Source of the DNA: Phenylobacterium sp.
GTDB lineage: Bacteria; Pseudomonadota; Alphaproteobacteria; Caulobacterales; Caulobacteraceae
Assembly: GCA_020402585.1 (NCBI GenBank)
Contig: JADBZH010000030.1
Span: 17,708 to 81,707, forward strand
DNA length: 64,000 nucleotides
Reading direction: 5' to 3'
A model generated the notes under the pieces. That model saw only the letters and a program-made list of their open reading frames with translations, was not told the DNA's origin and ran no database searches. How positions within the stretch are numbered: position 1 is the stretch's first letter; each line of letters begins with the position of its first letter. Shown here one piece after another: positions 16,161 through 25,707 of this stretch. The translations under genes and the position numbers were made by a program.

Positions 16161-17192
16161 ATGACAGAGCCGGCGACCCCTAAACTCCTGCGCACCCTGG
16201 CCGGTGAGACCTTCGAACGGCCCCCCGTCTGGTTCATGCGCCAGGCTGGCCGCTCCCTTCCGGAGTACCGGGAGCTCCGCACCCGCGCCAAGGACTTCCT
16301 GGCCTTCTGCTACGATCCGGAGATGGCGGCTGAGGCGACGCTCCAGCCGATGCGACGGTTTCCCTTCGACGCCGCCATCGTCTTTGCAGACATCCTCCTC
16401 ATCCCCCAGGCCCTGGGACAGGAGGTCTGGTTCGAGGCGGGGGAAGGCCCGCGTCTCGGCGCCCTGCCCGAGGTTGAAGCCCTGGCCGGCGAGGTGGAGG
16501 CTTCAACGGGCCGGCTGGCTTCCATCGGAGAGACCCTGTCGCGGGTCCGGGCCCAGCTGGAGCCGGACCGCGCCCTGATCGGGTTCGCCGGCGCCCCCTG
16601 GACCGTGGCGACCTACATGATCGAGGGGCGAGGTTCCGACCGTACCGGCGCCCGCACCTTCGCCTATGAGCAGGCCGAACGCCTGGACCAGATCCTGGAA
16701 ATCCTGGTCGAGGCGACGGCGCGCTACCTGGTCATGCAGGCCCGCAGCGGCGCCCAGGTCCTGAAGCTCTTCGAGAGTTGGGCGGAAGGCCTGGCTGAGG
16801 ACGTCTTCCAGCGAGTTGTCGTGGGCCCTCACCAGGAGATCATCCGCAGGGTCCGGGCGGCGGGGGTGGAGGCGCCCTTCATCGGCTTTCCCAGGGGAGC
16901 CGGCGCCCTCGTGGAGGGTTACGCCGACCAGGTCCCTGTCCAGGCGGTGGGCCTCGACACCCAGGCCAGCCTCGCCCAGGGGCGGCGGATCCAGGCGGGC
17001 GGCAAGGCCATTGAGGGCGCCCTGGACAACCTCCTCCTTCGGGTCGGCGGACCCGACATGGATCGTCGCATAGACACCCTCATTGAGGCCTGGAGTCCGG
17101 GTCCCTACATCTTCAATCTCGGGCATGGTGTCCTGCCCGACACCCCGGTGGCCCACATCGAGCGGGCCGTATGCAGGATCACAGGCAAATGA
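16161..17192 (+). CDS. hemE: Uroporphyrinogen decarboxylase
   Basis: About 343 residues starting MTEPATPKLLRTLAGE at ATG 16161, preceded by TAAGGAC as ribosome binding site; the open frame upstream lies in the origin region. HemE converts uroporphyrinogen III to coproporphyrinogen III. The N-terminal signature PVWFMRQAGRSLPEYRE holds the substrate-binding Arg residues, and IVFADILLIPQALG the catalytic Asp. The second signature GFAGAPWTVATYMIEG and the C-terminal NLGHGVLPDTP are also present. It adjoins the putative origin, as in Caulobacter, and overlaps hemH. Confidence 0.97.
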   Translation: MTEPATPKLLRTLAGETFERPPVWFMRQAGRSLPEYRELRTRAKDFLAFCYDPEMAAEATLQPMRRFPFDAAIVFADILLIPQALGQEVWFEAGEGPRLGALPEVEALAGEVEASTGRLASIGETLSRVRAQLEPDRALIGFAGAPWTVATYMIEGRGSDRTGARTFAYEQAERLDQILEILVEATARYLVMQARSGAQVLKLFESWAEGLAEDVFQRVVVGPHQEIIRRVRAAGVEAPFIGFPRGAGALVEGYADQVPVQAVGLDTQASLAQGRRIQAGGKAIEGALDNLLLRVGGPDMDRRIDTLIEAWSPGPYIFNLGHGVLPDTPVAHIERAVCRITGK

Positions 17193-18235
17193 CCCGGCTG
17201 GCCGTTGTCCTCTTCAACCTGGGTGGACCGGACGGGCCGGACGCGGTGCGTCCCTTCCTGTTCAACCTCTTCCGGGACAAGGCCATCATCGGCGCCCCCG
17301 CCCCGGTGCGCTATCCCCTCGCCGCCTTCATCTCGGCCACCCGCGCCAAGGGCGCCCGGGCCAACTACGCCCTCATGGGGGGCGGATCCCCGCTGCTGCC
17401 TGAGACCCGGAAGCAGGCCGAGGCCCTGCAGGCAGAGCTGTCCAGGCAACGCCCCGGCGATGAGGTCAGGGTCTTCGTGTCCATGCGTTACTGGAAGCCC
17501 TTCGCCGCCCAGACGGCGCGGGAGGTCACCGAGTTCGCGCCGGACGAGGTGGTCCTTTTGCCCCTCTACCCCCAGTTCTCCACCACGACGACGGAGTCCT
17601 CCATCAAGGACTGGTCCAAGGCCTACCAAGGGCCTGGCCGGAGCCGAACCGTCTGCTGCTATCCGGTCTCCGACGGCCTGGCCGAGGCGCACGCGCGAGC
17701 GATCCGGGGCGTCTGGGAAGCCGCTGGCCGGCCGGCGGGACTTCGTCTCCTCTTCTCCGCCCACGGCCTTCCTGAGCGGGTGGTCGCCGGCGGCGACCCC
17801 TATCAGGCGCAGGTCGAGGCCACGGCCGCCGCCGTCGCGGCGCACCTTCCTGAGTTCACGGACTGGAAGATCAGCTACCAGAGCCGGGTCGGCCCCCTGA
17901 AATGGATCGGGCCTTCGACGGACGACGAGATCCGCCTGGCGGGGGCGGAAGGCGTCGGCGTCATCGTCTCGCCCATCGCCTTTGTCTCCGAGCATGTCGA
18001 GACCCTGGTGGAGCTGGACCATGAGTATGCAGAGTTGGCCCACGAAGCCGGTTGTCCCGTCTGGCTGAGAGCGCCGGCGCCCGGCACGGACCCGAGCTTC
18101 ATCTCCGCCCTGGCCGGCGCCGTTGGAACCGCCCTGGAGCGCGAAGGCGGCGTGGCGCCTGATGGAAACTGGTCCTGCGCCGCGGTCCATGGCCGCTGTC
18201 CGTGCCTGGAGAAGACCGCCGGAGCGCGCCGATGA
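17189..18235 (+). CDS. hemH: Ferrochelatase
   Basis: About 348 residues from the ATG at 17189, which overlaps the hemE stop as ATGA; an in-frame ATG six codons earlier is a weaker choice. It inserts Fe2+ into protoporphyrin IX. Landmarks are LFNLGGPDGPDAVRPFLFNL, LPLYPQFSTTTT, LLFSAHGLPERVV with the catalytic His, and GPLKWIGPSTDDEI. The C-terminus has CAAVHGRCPCLEK, Cys-rich and possibly cluster-binding, but that is inference. It overlaps hemJ by 4 bp. Confidence 0.96.
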   Translation: MTRLAVVLFNLGGPDGPDAVRPFLFNLFRDKAIIGAPAPVRYPLAAFISATRAKGARANYALMGGGSPLLPETRKQAEALQAELSRQRPGDEVRVFVSMRYWKPFAAQTAREVTEFAPDEVVLLPLYPQFSTTTTESSIKDWSKAYQGPGRSRTVCCYPVSDGLAEAHARAIRGVWEAAGRPAGLRLLFSAHGLPERVVAGGDPYQAQVEATAAAVAAHLPEFTDWKISYQSRVGPLKWIGPSTDDEIRLAGAEGVGVIVSPIAFVSEHVETLVELDHEYAELAHEAGCPVWLRAPAPGTDPSFISALAGAVGTALEREGGVAPDGNWSCAAVHGRCPCLEKTAGARR

Positions 18236-18687
18236 ACACCTATGACCTGTTGCGAGGCCTCCATATCCTCGCGGTCATCGCCTGGATGGCCGGCATCCTC
18301 TACCTGCCCCGCCTGTTCGCCTACCACGCAGATGCGGCGCGGGGGTCGGAGATGGATCAGACCTTCCAGGTCATGGAGCGCAAGCTCTACCGGATCATCA
18401 TGGGGCCGGCCATGGTGGCCTCCTTCATCCTGGGTCTCGCCTTGATCTGGTTCGACGCCACGGCCCGGCTCGGGGGGTGGGGCTTCCTGCTCGCGCCTTG
18501 GATGCTCGTGAAGATGGCGGGGGTGATCTTCCTGATCGGCTGGCATCATTTCCTCGGGGCGTCGCTGAAGCGGTTCGCCGCCGGGACCAATACGCGCTCC
18601 AACCGGTTCTGGAGGGCGACCAACGAACTCCCCTTCCTCGCGGCCATCGTCATGGTTCTGGCGGTCACCCTCGAATTCGGCGGCTGA
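18232..18687 (+). CDS. hemJ: Protoporphyrinogen IX oxidase, HemJ type
   Basis: About 151 residues from the ATG at 18232 (MNTYDLLRGLHILAVIAWMA); upstream codons are hemH. It is a small membrane protein with about four hydrophobic helices. The conserved His and Arg residues of the UPF0093/HemJ family are seen in LHILAVIAWMAGILYLPRLF and the nearby YHADA. HemJ oxidises protoporphyrinogen IX in bacteria lacking HemG and the oxygen-dependent HemY-type enzyme. With hemE and hemH it forms an operon for the late steps of heme synthesis, each pair overlapping by 4 bp. Confidence 0.93.
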   Translation: MNTYDLLRGLHILAVIAWMAGILYLPRLFAYHADAARGSEMDQTFQVMERKLYRIIMGPAMVASFILGLALIWFDATARLGGWGFLLAPWMLVKMAGVIFLIGWHHFLGASLKRFAAGTNTRSNRFWRATNELPFLAAIVMVLAVTLEFGG

Positions 18688-18923
18688 CCCTCCGGCGGCG
18701 CGGCGCTTGACCCCGCCCGCCGAGTGTGGTTCCGCTCCCCCTGTCCGGTCCGAACAGGTGTTCGCAGCCGGATCCCGCCTCTTGCCGCGGGCGCGCCGCT
18801 CCTCCGTGACGGCCCCTTGCCCCGGCTCCGGAATGAAAATTTGTAATGTGGGCGCGTGGCCGCGCCTGCGCGGGTCCTCGCCGCCATGAGCTGGGGCGCG
18901 GCCCGGGAACTGAAAGTCTGACC

Positions 18924-20333
18924 ATGTCTGAAGACACCGTTTCGCAGGACCCCGCCGATCTCGTCGAGGCCATCGAGGACGCCAGCCTCGACCTCACCGC
19001 GAGTGAGGACGTCGCCGGCGAGGACGACGAGCCGACCCAGGCCGCCCAGGCCATCGCCGCTATGGGCCTCACCCGCATGTCCCTTCAGGAGCTGAAGGAC
19101 AAGTCTCCCGCCGACCTCCTCAGCTTCGCGGAGACGTTGGAGATCGAGAACGCGAACTCCATGCGCAAGCAGGACATGATGTTCGCCATCCTCAAGGTCC
19201 TCGCCGAGGAGGGGGTGGAGATCTCGGGCTCCGGCACGATGGAGGTCCTGCCCGACGGGTTCGGCTTCCTGCGCTCTCCCGAGGCCAACTACCTCCCCGG
19301 TCCCGACGACATCTATGTCAGTCCCTCGCAGATTCGGAAGTTCGGCCTGCGCACCGGCGACACCGTCGATGGCGGCGTACGCGCGCCCCGCGAAGGAGAG
19401 CGCTACTTCGCCCTGGTGAAGGTGGACCAGATCAATTTCGAGCCGCCGGAGAATGTCCGGCACAAGGTCCTGTTCGACAACCTGACCCCCCTCTATCCGC
19501 AGGAGCGGCTGAGGATGGAGATGGAGGATCCGACCCTGAAGGATCGCTCCGGCCGGGTCATCGATATCGTGGCCCCCCTCGGCAAGGGACAGCGCTGCCT
19601 GATCGTCGCCCCGCCCCGGGTGGGCAAGACGATCATGATGCAGAACATCGCCAAGGCGATCGCGGCCAACCACCCCGAGTGCTATCTCATCGTCCTCCTG
19701 GTGGACGAGCGGCCCGAGGAAGTCACGGACATGCAGAGGACGGTGAAGGGGGAGGTGATCGCCTCGACCTTCGATGAACCGGCCCAGCGTCACGTCCAGG
19801 TGGCCGAGATGGTTATCGAGAAGGCCAAGCGCCTGGTCGAACACAAGCGCGACGTCGTCATCCTCCTGGATAACATCACCCGCCTCGGACGGGCCTACAA
19901 CACCACCGTTCCCTCCTCGGGCAAGGTCCTGACCGGCGGTGTCGACGCCAACGCCCTGCAGCGTCCCAAGCGCTTCTTCGGCGCGGCGCGGAACATCGAG
20001 GAAGGCGGCTCCCTGACCATCATCTCCACCGCCCTGATCGATACCGGCAGCCGGATGGACGAGGTGATCTTCGAAGAGTTCAAGGGCACCGGGAACTCGG
20101 AAATCGTCCTCGACCGGAAGGTGGCGGACAAGCGGATCTATCCGGCCATCGATATCCTGAAGTCGGGCACCCGGAAGGACGAGCTGATCACACCCCCGGG
20201 GCAGCTGGCCAAGACCCACGTCCTGCGCCGGATCCTTGCGCCCATGGGCGCGCAGGACGCCATCGAGTTCCTCCTGGACAAGCTTCGCCAGTCCAAGAAC
20301 AACGACGACTTCTTCCAGTCCATGAACACCTGA
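18924..20333 (+). CDS. rho: Transcription termination factor Rho
   Basis: About 469 residues from the ATG at 18924. It has an acidic N-terminal extension of about 45 residues, then the Rho N-domain ([19 protein letters not shown]), the RNA-binding cold-shock fold ([20 protein letters not shown]) and the ATPase. Walker A is [15 protein letters not shown], Walker [17 protein letters not shown], and the Q-loop/R-loop region is [11 protein letters not shown]. It acts as a hexameric RNA helicase that ends transcription. A 236-bp leader (18688-18923) separates it from hemJ; I see no gene or clear hairpin there. Confidence 0.97.
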   Translation: MSEDTVSQDPADLVEAIEDASLDLTASEDVAGEDDEPTQAAQAIAAMGLTRMSLQELKDKSPADLLSFAETLEIENANSMRKQDMMFAILKVLAEEGVEISGSGTMEVLPDGFGFLRSPEANYLPGPDDIYVSPSQIRKFGLRTGDTVDGGVRAPREGERYFALVKVDQINFEPPENVRHKVLFDNLTPLYPQERLRMEMEDPTLKDRSGRVIDIVAPLGKGQRCLIVAPPRVGKTIMMQNIAKAIAANHPECYLIVLLVDERPEEVTDMQRTVKGEVIASTFDEPAQRHVQVAEMVIEKAKRLVEHKRDVVILLDNITRLGRAYNTTVPSSGKVLTGGVDANALQRPKRFFGAARNIEEGGSLTIISTALIDTGSRMDEVIFEEFKGTGNSEIVLDRKVADKRIYPAIDILKSGTRKDELITPPGQLAKTHVLRRILAPMGAQDAIEFLLDKLRQSKNNDDFFQSMNT

Positions 20334-20338
20334 CGGAC

Positions 20339-20372
20339 GGCGCCCAGTGTTTCACGTGAAACACCGGGCGCC
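20339..20372. terminator. 34-bp imperfect palindrome that contains parS
   Basis: GGCGCCC (20339-20345) pairs with GGGCGCC (20366-20372) around an 18-bp perfect palindrome, with one A/C mismatch. It fills most of the 48-bp gap between convergent rho and the oxidoreductase gene. The transcript could form a long hairpin in either direction, but no U-tract follows, so terminator activity is uncertain. Confidence 0.45.
20348..20363. promoter_or_regulatory. parS centromere site 1
   Basis: TGTTTCACGTGAAACA is a perfect 16-bp palindrome and an exact match to the parS sequence bound by chromosomal ParB proteins. It lies about 4.5 kb from the putative origin and 6 kb before parA. ParB loads here and spreads as a CTP-dependent clamp. 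Confidence 0.95.
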
Positions 20373-20381
20373 CTCTGCCGG

Positions 20382-21353
20382 TCAGGGGATCAGCAGGGTC
20401 GAGCCCACGGTCTGGCGGGCCTCAAGCACCTCATGGGCCGCCTTCGCCTGGCTGAGGGGGAAGGTCTGGCCGATCTCGATGGAGATCTCCCCCGCGGCGA
20501 TCCGCCCGAAGACCGCGGCGGCGCTGGCGTCCAGTTCGGCCGTTGTCGCGACATAGTCGCCCAGGGTTGGGCGGGTGAAGAAGAGCGAGCCCATGCGCAT
20601 GAGGCGGCCGGGCTCGACGGCCGGGGGCGGGCCAGAAGCGTTGCCGAAACTCACGAAGGTTCCCCGCCGGGCCAGGCTGCCCAGGGTGCCCTCGAAGGTC
20701 GACGCCCCGACGGAGTCATAGGCCACAGGCACGCCGGCGCCGCCGGTGATCCGGCGCACCTCTGCCGCCACGTCCTCTTCGCCATAGAGGATGACATGGT
20801 GGGCGCCGAGGGCCCGGACCCGGTCCGCCTTGGCGGGACTGCCGGCCGTGGCGATCACTTCCGCGCCCAGGGCCCGGGCCCACTGCACCATGATCTGGCC
20901 GACCCCGCCCGCGGCGGCGTGGATCAGGACCGGCTCGCCGGCCCGGACCGGGCGACAGCGCAGGAGGAGGAACTCGGCCGTCATGCCCTTGAGGAGGGCG
21001 GCCGCTGCGGTCCGCTCATCCACGCCTTCCGGAATCCGGACCGCGCGCGCGGCCTCCACCAGGTGCAGGTCCGCATAGGCCCCGATGGGACCGGAGGCGA
21101 AGGCGACCCGGTCGCCGGGGGAGAAGCGCTCGACATCGGCGCCTGCGGCGATGACCTCCCCGGCGCCTTCCATGCCCAGGCCCGAAGGCAGGCGGAGCGG
21201 ATAGAGGCCCGACCGGTGGTAGGTGTCGATATAGTTGACCCCGATGGCCAACTGCCGGACCAGGATCTGACCGGGACCCGGCTCCGGGTCCGGAAGGTCG
21301 ACGAGGTCAAGGACCTCGGGGCCGCCGGTGGCGGAGAGGCGGATGGCGCGCAT
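20382..21353 (-). CDS. Quinone oxidoreductase-like MDR-family protein
   Basis: A 323-residue medium-chain dehydrogenase without zinc ligands. It starts MRAIRLSATGGPEVLDLVDL, as NADPH:quinone reductases do. Landmarks are GVNYIDTYHRSGLYPLRLP, GMEGAGEV, and the nucleotide fold VLIHAAAGGVGQIMVQWARALGA. It probably reduces quinones or enones with NADPH; the natural substrate is unknown. It follows the dienelactone hydrolase-like gene by 3 bp on the same strand and is convergent with rho. Confidence 0.9.
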   Translation of the reverse strand: MRAIRLSATGGPEVLDLVDLPDPEPGPGQILVRQLAIGVNYIDTYHRSGLYPLRLPSGLGMEGAGEVIAAGADVERFSPGDRVAFASGPIGAYADLHLVEAARAVRIPEGVDERTAAAALLKGMTAEFLLLRCRPVRAGEPVLIHAAAGGVGQIMVQWARALGAEVIATAGSPAKADRVRALGAHHVILYGEEDVAAEVRRITGGAGVPVAYDSVGASTFEGTLGSLARRGTFVSFGNASGPPPAVEPGRLMRMGSLFFTRPTLGDYVATTAELDASAAAVFGRIAAGEISIEIGQTFPLSQAKAAHEVLEARQTVGSTLLIP

Positions 21354-21356
21354 GTT

Positions 21357-22058
21357 TCAGGTCGCTCCGAGGTTTGAGCGGAGGAAGTCCAGGGTGCGCT
21401 GGCCGGCGAGGGCGGCGTCCGCCGCGTCGTAATGCTCGCCGCCGACACGGGCGAAGGCGTGGTCACGGCCGGCATAGGTGTGGATCGTCGCGAGAGGCTG
21501 GCCGCCGAGGCCCTCGCGGATGGCGGCCTGGGCGGGGGGCGGCACGAAACCGTCCGCCTCAGCGATGTGCAGCATCACCGGCTTGCGCAGGGCCGGGCTC
21601 TCTCCGACCAGGGTCTCGATGCCCACCCCGTAGTAGGAGACGGCGGCGTCGACATCGGTGCGGGTGGCGGTCAGCCAGGCCAGCTGGCCGCCCAGGCAGA
21701 AGCCGACGGCGCCCGCCTTCCCGGTGCAGCCGGGGTCCGCCCGGATATGGGCCAGGGTGGCGGCGATGTCCGTGACGCCCTGGCCGGCGTCGAAGGCGTT
21801 CATCAGGGCGAAGGCCTTCTTCCATTCAGCCTCAGTGCGGTCGGAGATGTCCACGCCGGGCTCAATCCGCCAGAAGAGGTCCGGGCAGATGGCGAGAAAG
21901 CCCTGGCTGGCGAGGCCGTCGGTGATCTCGCGCATGACGGCGTTGACCCCGAAGATCTCCTGAAGCACCACGACGGCGGGGGCTGGGGCCGTGGCGGGCC
22001 GGGCGACATAGGCGGCCATTTCGCCGCCGGGGACCTGGATGCGGACTGTCTCTCCCAT
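21357..22058 (-). CDS. Dienelactone hydrolase family protein
   Basis: A 233-residue alpha/beta hydrolase. The nucleophile Cys lies in GAVGFCLGGQLAWL, with the family's Glu in VVVLQEIFGVN. The catalytic Asp is in HIAEADGFVPP and the His in YAGRDHAFARV. Classical members open dienelactone in chlorocatechol breakdown, but most genomic copies have unknown substrates. It is first in a two-gene unit with the quinone oxidoreductase-like gene. Confidence 0.92.
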   Translation of the reverse strand: MGETVRIQVPGGEMAAYVARPATAPAPAVVVLQEIFGVNAVMREITDGLASQGFLAICPDLFWRIEPGVDISDRTEAEWKKAFALMNAFDAGQGVTDIAATLAHIRADPGCTGKAGAVGFCLGGQLAWLTATRTDVDAAVSYYGVGIETLVGESPALRKPVMLHIAEADGFVPPPAQAAIREGLGGQPLATIHTYAGRDHAFARVGGEHYDAADAALAGQRTLDFLRSNLGAT

Positions 22059-22192
22059 GGGGGCTCCTCCATTTGTTCAGGCTCCACACTTAGGGATGCG
22101 AAGCGTCCGGAGGAAGCCGTTTTGCGAAGCGCACCGCTGCGCGCTATCCTGAGGCCCGCGCCTTAGGCGCGGCCCCACGAGGACCCCCCCCC

Positions 22193-22444
22193 ATGAAGAT
22201 CACCGTCGAGATCGACTGCTCCCCCGTCGAGGCCCGGACCTTCCTCGGCCTGCCCGACGTCAGCGAGCTGAACGCCAGGCTGGTCGAGGAAATGCAGGCG
22301 CGCATGAGCGCCAACATGGCCATGCTCTCGCCGGACGAGCTTATGAAGAACTGGATGGCCTTCGGCGCCGGCGCCCAGGAGCAGTTCTCCAAGCTGATGA
22401 CCCAGGCCGCCGGCATGGGCATGGGCGCGCCCCGCCCGAAATGA
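22193..22444 (+). CDS. Small conserved alphaproteobacterial protein (DUF6489-like)
   Basis: An 83-residue protein starting [20 protein letters not shown], followed by helices with Met-rich segments ([23 protein letters not shown]). I believe it belongs to DUF6489, whose function is unknown. It overlaps mnmE by 4 bp (ATGA), so the two are translated together, a position that may hint at a role in tRNA modification. No catalytic motif or signal peptide is seen. Confidence 0.8.
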   Translation: MKITVEIDCSPVEARTFLGLPDVSELNARLVEEMQARMSANMAMLSPDELMKNWMAFGAGAQEQFSKLMTQAAGMGMGAPRPK

Positions 22445-23778
22445 GCGACACCGTCTTCGCCCCGGCCACCGCGCCTGGCCGCGCGGCGGTGGCGGTGGTG
22501 CGCCTTTCGGGGCCGCGGGCGGGTGAGGCGCTGTCGGCCCTCGCGGGGCGCCGCCCTGCGCCCCGCCGCGCCGCCGTCCGCAAGCTGAAGGATGCTGTGG
22601 GGCGTGTTCTCGACGAGGCCCTGGTCCTGTGGATGCCGGGCCCCGCCAGCTATACCGGGGAGGACAGCGCTGAACTGCACCTGCACGGCGGTCCCGCCGT
22701 CGTCGCGGGCGTCCTTGAGGCCCTGGCCGGTTTGGGCCTGCGGCTCGCAGAACCAGGGGAGTTCACGCGGCGGGCCTTCGAGAATGGCCGGCTGGACCTG
22801 GCCCAGGCCGAGGGCGTGGCCGACCTCATCGAGGCCGAGACTGAGGCCCAGCGACGGCAGGCCCTGGACCAGCTCGACGGCGCTCTGGGTCGAGCCCGCG
22901 AGGCGTGGCGTTCGGATCTGGTGGAGGCCCTGGCTCTCTTCGAGGCGGCGGTGGACTTCCCCGATGAAGACCTGCCGGAGGATGTCGCCGCCCGGGCGCA
23001 GCCCGCAATTGAGCGCCTGCTCACGGCCCTCAAGTCGGCCCTGGAGGGCGTGGAGCGCGCCGAGCGTGTGCGGGACGGGTACGCCATTGCCCTTATCGGA
23101 GCGCCAAACGCCGGCAAGAGCACCCTTCTCAACGCCCTCTCCCGTCGGGAGGCGGCCATCGTCACCGCCACCCCGGGGACCACACGCGATGTCATCGAGG
23201 TCAGGCTTCAGCTGGCGGGGTACAAGGTGATCCTGGCGGATACCGCCGGCCTCCGCGACACCCTGGACGAGGTGGAGGCTGAAGGGGTTCGGCGCGCGCG
23301 CCGCCGTGCGGAGGCTGCGGACCTTCGTCTCTGGGTGGTGGACGGCGCCGGGGTTGAGGCCTCGCCCGCCCCCGATGCCCTGCGGCCCGGGGATCTCTGC
23401 CTGGTGGCCAAGGCGGATCTTCCGGCTGGCGACGCCGCCGCCCGGGCCCTGGCCGAGGCCGCCGCCCTGGGTCTGGAGCCCCATCGCCTCAGCGCCCATC
23501 GGGCCGAAGACATCGCCGCCCTGGAGGCGGTTCTCTCCCAACACGTCATCGCCGCCCTGGGGTCCGCCGAGCCGCCGTCCGCCACACGCCTCCGCCACGC
23601 CGCCCTTCTGGCTGAAGCGGTCCAGCGGCTCGAAAGCGCCCTGGGCCTGTCGGCGGAGCCCGAACTCGCAGCCGAGGACGTCCGTCTGGCCGCCCGGGCC
23701 CTCGATCGGATCACTGGCAAGATCGGTCCGGAGGATGTCCTGGACCGCATCTTCTCGACCTTCTGCATCGGCAAGTGA
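22441..23778 (+). CDS. mnmE: tRNA uridine-5-carboxymethylaminomethyl modification GTPase
   Basis: A 445-residue GTPase that with MnmG modifies U34 of several tRNAs. The N-terminal tetrahydrofolate domain starts [22 protein letters not shown]. The G domain has G1 [16 protein letters not shown]2 TPGTTRD and G3 DTAGLRD. G4 reads AKAD instead of the usual NKxD, which is unusual. The C-terminus ends FSTFCIGK, the conserved C-[IL]-G-K motif with its Cys. It overlaps the small gene upstream by 4 bp and precedes mnmG with a parS site between them. Confidence 0.96.
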   Translation: MSDTVFAPATAPGRAAVAVVRLSGPRAGEALSALAGRRPAPRRAAVRKLKDAVGRVLDEALVLWMPGPASYTGEDSAELHLHGGPAVVAGVLEALAGLGLRLAEPGEFTRRAFENGRLDLAQAEGVADLIEAETEAQRRQALDQLDGALGRAREAWRSDLVEALALFEAAVDFPDEDLPEDVAARAQPAIERLLTALKSALEGVERAERVRDGYAIALIGAPNAGKSTLLNALSRREAAIVTATPGTTRDVIEVRLQLAGYKVILADTAGLRDTLDEVEAEGVRRARRRAEAADLRLWVVDGAGVEASPAPDALRPGDLCLVAKADLPAGDAAARALAEAAALGLEPHRLSAHRAEDIAALEAVLSQHVIAALGSAEPPSATRLRHAALLAEAVQRLESALGLSAEPELAAEDVRLAARALDRITGKIGPEDVLDRIFSTFCIGK

Positions 23779-23780
23779 GC

Positions 23781-23796
23781 TGTTTCACGTGAAACA
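23781..23796. promoter_or_regulatory. parS centromere site 2
   Basis: TGTTTCACGTGAAACA, identical to site 1, lies in the 77-bp gap between mnmE and mnmG, about 8 kb from the putative origin and 2.5 kb before parA. The spacing from the origin resembles that in Caulobacter crescentus. Confidence 0.95.
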
Positions 23797-23855
23797 TCGC
23801 CTGATCTGGTGTAGGACCTCGCCGCCTGTCTCAGCGCAAGGAACGGCCCGGACCC

Positions 23856-25700
23856 ATGTGGGATGTCATCGTCATTGGCGGCGGCCACGCCGGCTGTGAA
23901 GCGGCGGCGGCCTCTGCGCGCTTCGGCGCCCGGACCCTTCTTCTGACCCATCGGATCGAGACCCTGGGCGAGATGAGCTGCAACCCCGCCATCGGCGGCC
24001 TGGGCAAGGGCCACCTGGTGCGGGAGGTCGACGCCCTGGACGGGCTGATGGGCCGGATGGCGGACGCCGCCGGCATCCAGTTCCGCCTCCTGAACCGATC
24101 CCGGGGTGCGGCTGTCCGGGGTCCCCGGGCGCAGATCGACCGGCGGCTCTATCGCGAGGCCATGCAGGCCGAACTGGCCGCCACCCCCGGCCTGGAGATC
24201 CTCGCCGAAGCGGTGGAGGACCTGGTCGTCGCAGACGGCCGCATCGCGGGGGTCGTGGGCGCCTCGAGTCGGATCTTTCCGGCGGCCCGGGTGGTCCTGA
24301 CCACCGGCACCTTCCTGAAGGGTGTGATCCATCTGGGTGAAGAGCGCATCCCCGCCGGCCGGGCCGGAGAAGCGCCCGCCATCGGCCTGGCCGACCGCCT
24401 CTACGCCCTCGGCCTGTCCATGGGCCGGCTGAAGACCGGCACACCGGCCCGCCTGGACGGACGGACCATCGCCTGGGACCGGCTGGACAGCCAGGCGGCC
24501 GACGATGTCCCGAGCCCCTTCTCCTTCCTCACGAACCGGATCACCAACCCCCAGGTCGCCTGCGGCGTCACCGCCACCACGCCGGAGACCCACCGCATCA
24601 TCGCCGAGCGCCTGTCGGAGTCCGCCGTCTATGGCGGACGCATCCAGGGCCGGGGCCCCCGCTACTGCCCGTCCATCGAGGACAAGGTGGTCCGGTTCGC
24701 CGACCGGACGAGCCACCAGATCTTCCTGGAACCCGAAGGCCTGGATGACCCCACCGTCTATCCGAACGGCATTTCGACCTCGGTGTCGGTGGAGACCCAG
24801 GACCTCTTCCTGAAGACCATTCCCGGGCTCGAGGCCGTGAAGGTGATCCGGCACGGCTACGCCATCGAATACGACTACGTCGACCCCCGGGAGCTGGACC
24901 CGACCCTGGAGGTCAAGCGCCTGCCCGGCCTCTACCTGGCGGGCCAGATCAACGGCACGACCGGCTATGAGGAGGCCGCGGCCCAGGGCCTGATGGCCGG
25001 CCTCAACGCCGCCCGGTCCGCGTCGGGCGCCGACCCCGCCGTCTTCCGGCGCGACGAGGCCTATATCGGCGTGCTGATCGATGACCTGGTCACCCGGGGC
25101 GTGACCGAGCCCTATCGGATGTTCACCAGCCGGGCCGAGTTCCGCCTGACCCTGCGCGCCGACAATGCCGACCAGAGGCTGACGGACCGGGGGATCGCCC
25201 TGGGCGGGGTCGGCGCTGTGCGTCAGTCCGCATGGCGGGCCCGGGCGGCGGAGCTCGAAGCCGCCCGCCGCATGGCTTCTGAAAGGGTGTTGACGCCGGC
25301 CCAGGCCGCCCGGGCCGGACTGCCCGTGAAGGCGGACGGGCAGAGGCGCAACCTCTCCGAGCTCCTCGCCTATCCGACCATCGGCTTCGAGGACCTCGCC
25401 CGGATCTGGCCCGAGATCCTGGGCTGGAGCCCCGCCGTCCGCGAGCAGGTGGAGATCGACGCCGCCTATTCCGGCTATCTCGACCGGCAGGCGGCCGATG
25501 CAGAGGCCTTCCGCCGGGATGAGTCCCTGCGCCTGCCGGCCGGACTGGACTATGCCGGGGTGGGGGGGCTCTCCAACGAGATCCGCGAGAAACTCGCATC
25601 GATCCGCCCCTTGACCCTTGGTCAGGCCGCCCGCATCGAGGGCATGACCCCCGGCGCCCTCACCGCCCTCCTGGCCCATGCCCGACGCCACGCCGCCTGA
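23856..25700 (+). CDS. mnmG: tRNA uridine-5-carboxymethylaminomethyl modification enzyme MnmG (GidA)
   Basis: A 614-residue FAD protein, partner of MnmE. It begins [20 protein letters not shown], the FAD-binding Rossmann motif. LSCNP-type motif appears as [20 protein letters not shown]. The second family signature is [15 protein letters not shown], and [21 protein letters not shown] is the C-terminal FAD-binding block. The helical C-terminus ends in [11 protein letters not shown] and binds MnmE and tRNA. It has normal length. The next gene, rsmG, starts 7 bp downstream. Confidence 0.97.
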   Translation: MWDVIVIGGGHAGCEAAAASARFGARTLLLTHRIETLGEMSCNPAIGGLGKGHLVREVDALDGLMGRMADAAGIQFRLLNRSRGAAVRGPRAQIDRRLYREAMQAELAATPGLEILAEAVEDLVVADGRIAGVVGASSRIFPAARVVLTTGTFLKGVIHLGEERIPAGRAGEAPAIGLADRLYALGLSMGRLKTGTPARLDGRTIAWDRLDSQAADDVPSPFSFLTNRITNPQVACGVTATTPETHRIIAERLSESAVYGGRIQGRGPRYCPSIEDKVVRFADRTSHQIFLEPEGLDDPTVYPNGISTSVSVETQDLFLKTIPGLEAVKVIRHGYAIEYDYVDPRELDPTLEVKRLPGLYLAGQINGTTGYEEAAAQGLMAGLNAARSASGADPAVFRRDEAYIGVLIDDLVTRGVTEPYRMFTSRAEFRLTLRADNADQRLTDRGIALGGVGAVRQSAWRARAAELEAARRMASERVLTPAQAARAGLPVKADGQRRNLSELLAYPTIGFEDLARIWPEILGWSPAVREQVEIDAAYSGYLDRQAADAEAFRRDESLRLPAGLDYAGVGGLSNEIREKLASIRPLTLGQAARIEGMTPGALTALLAHARRHAA

Positions 25701-25707
25701 GGCCCCC

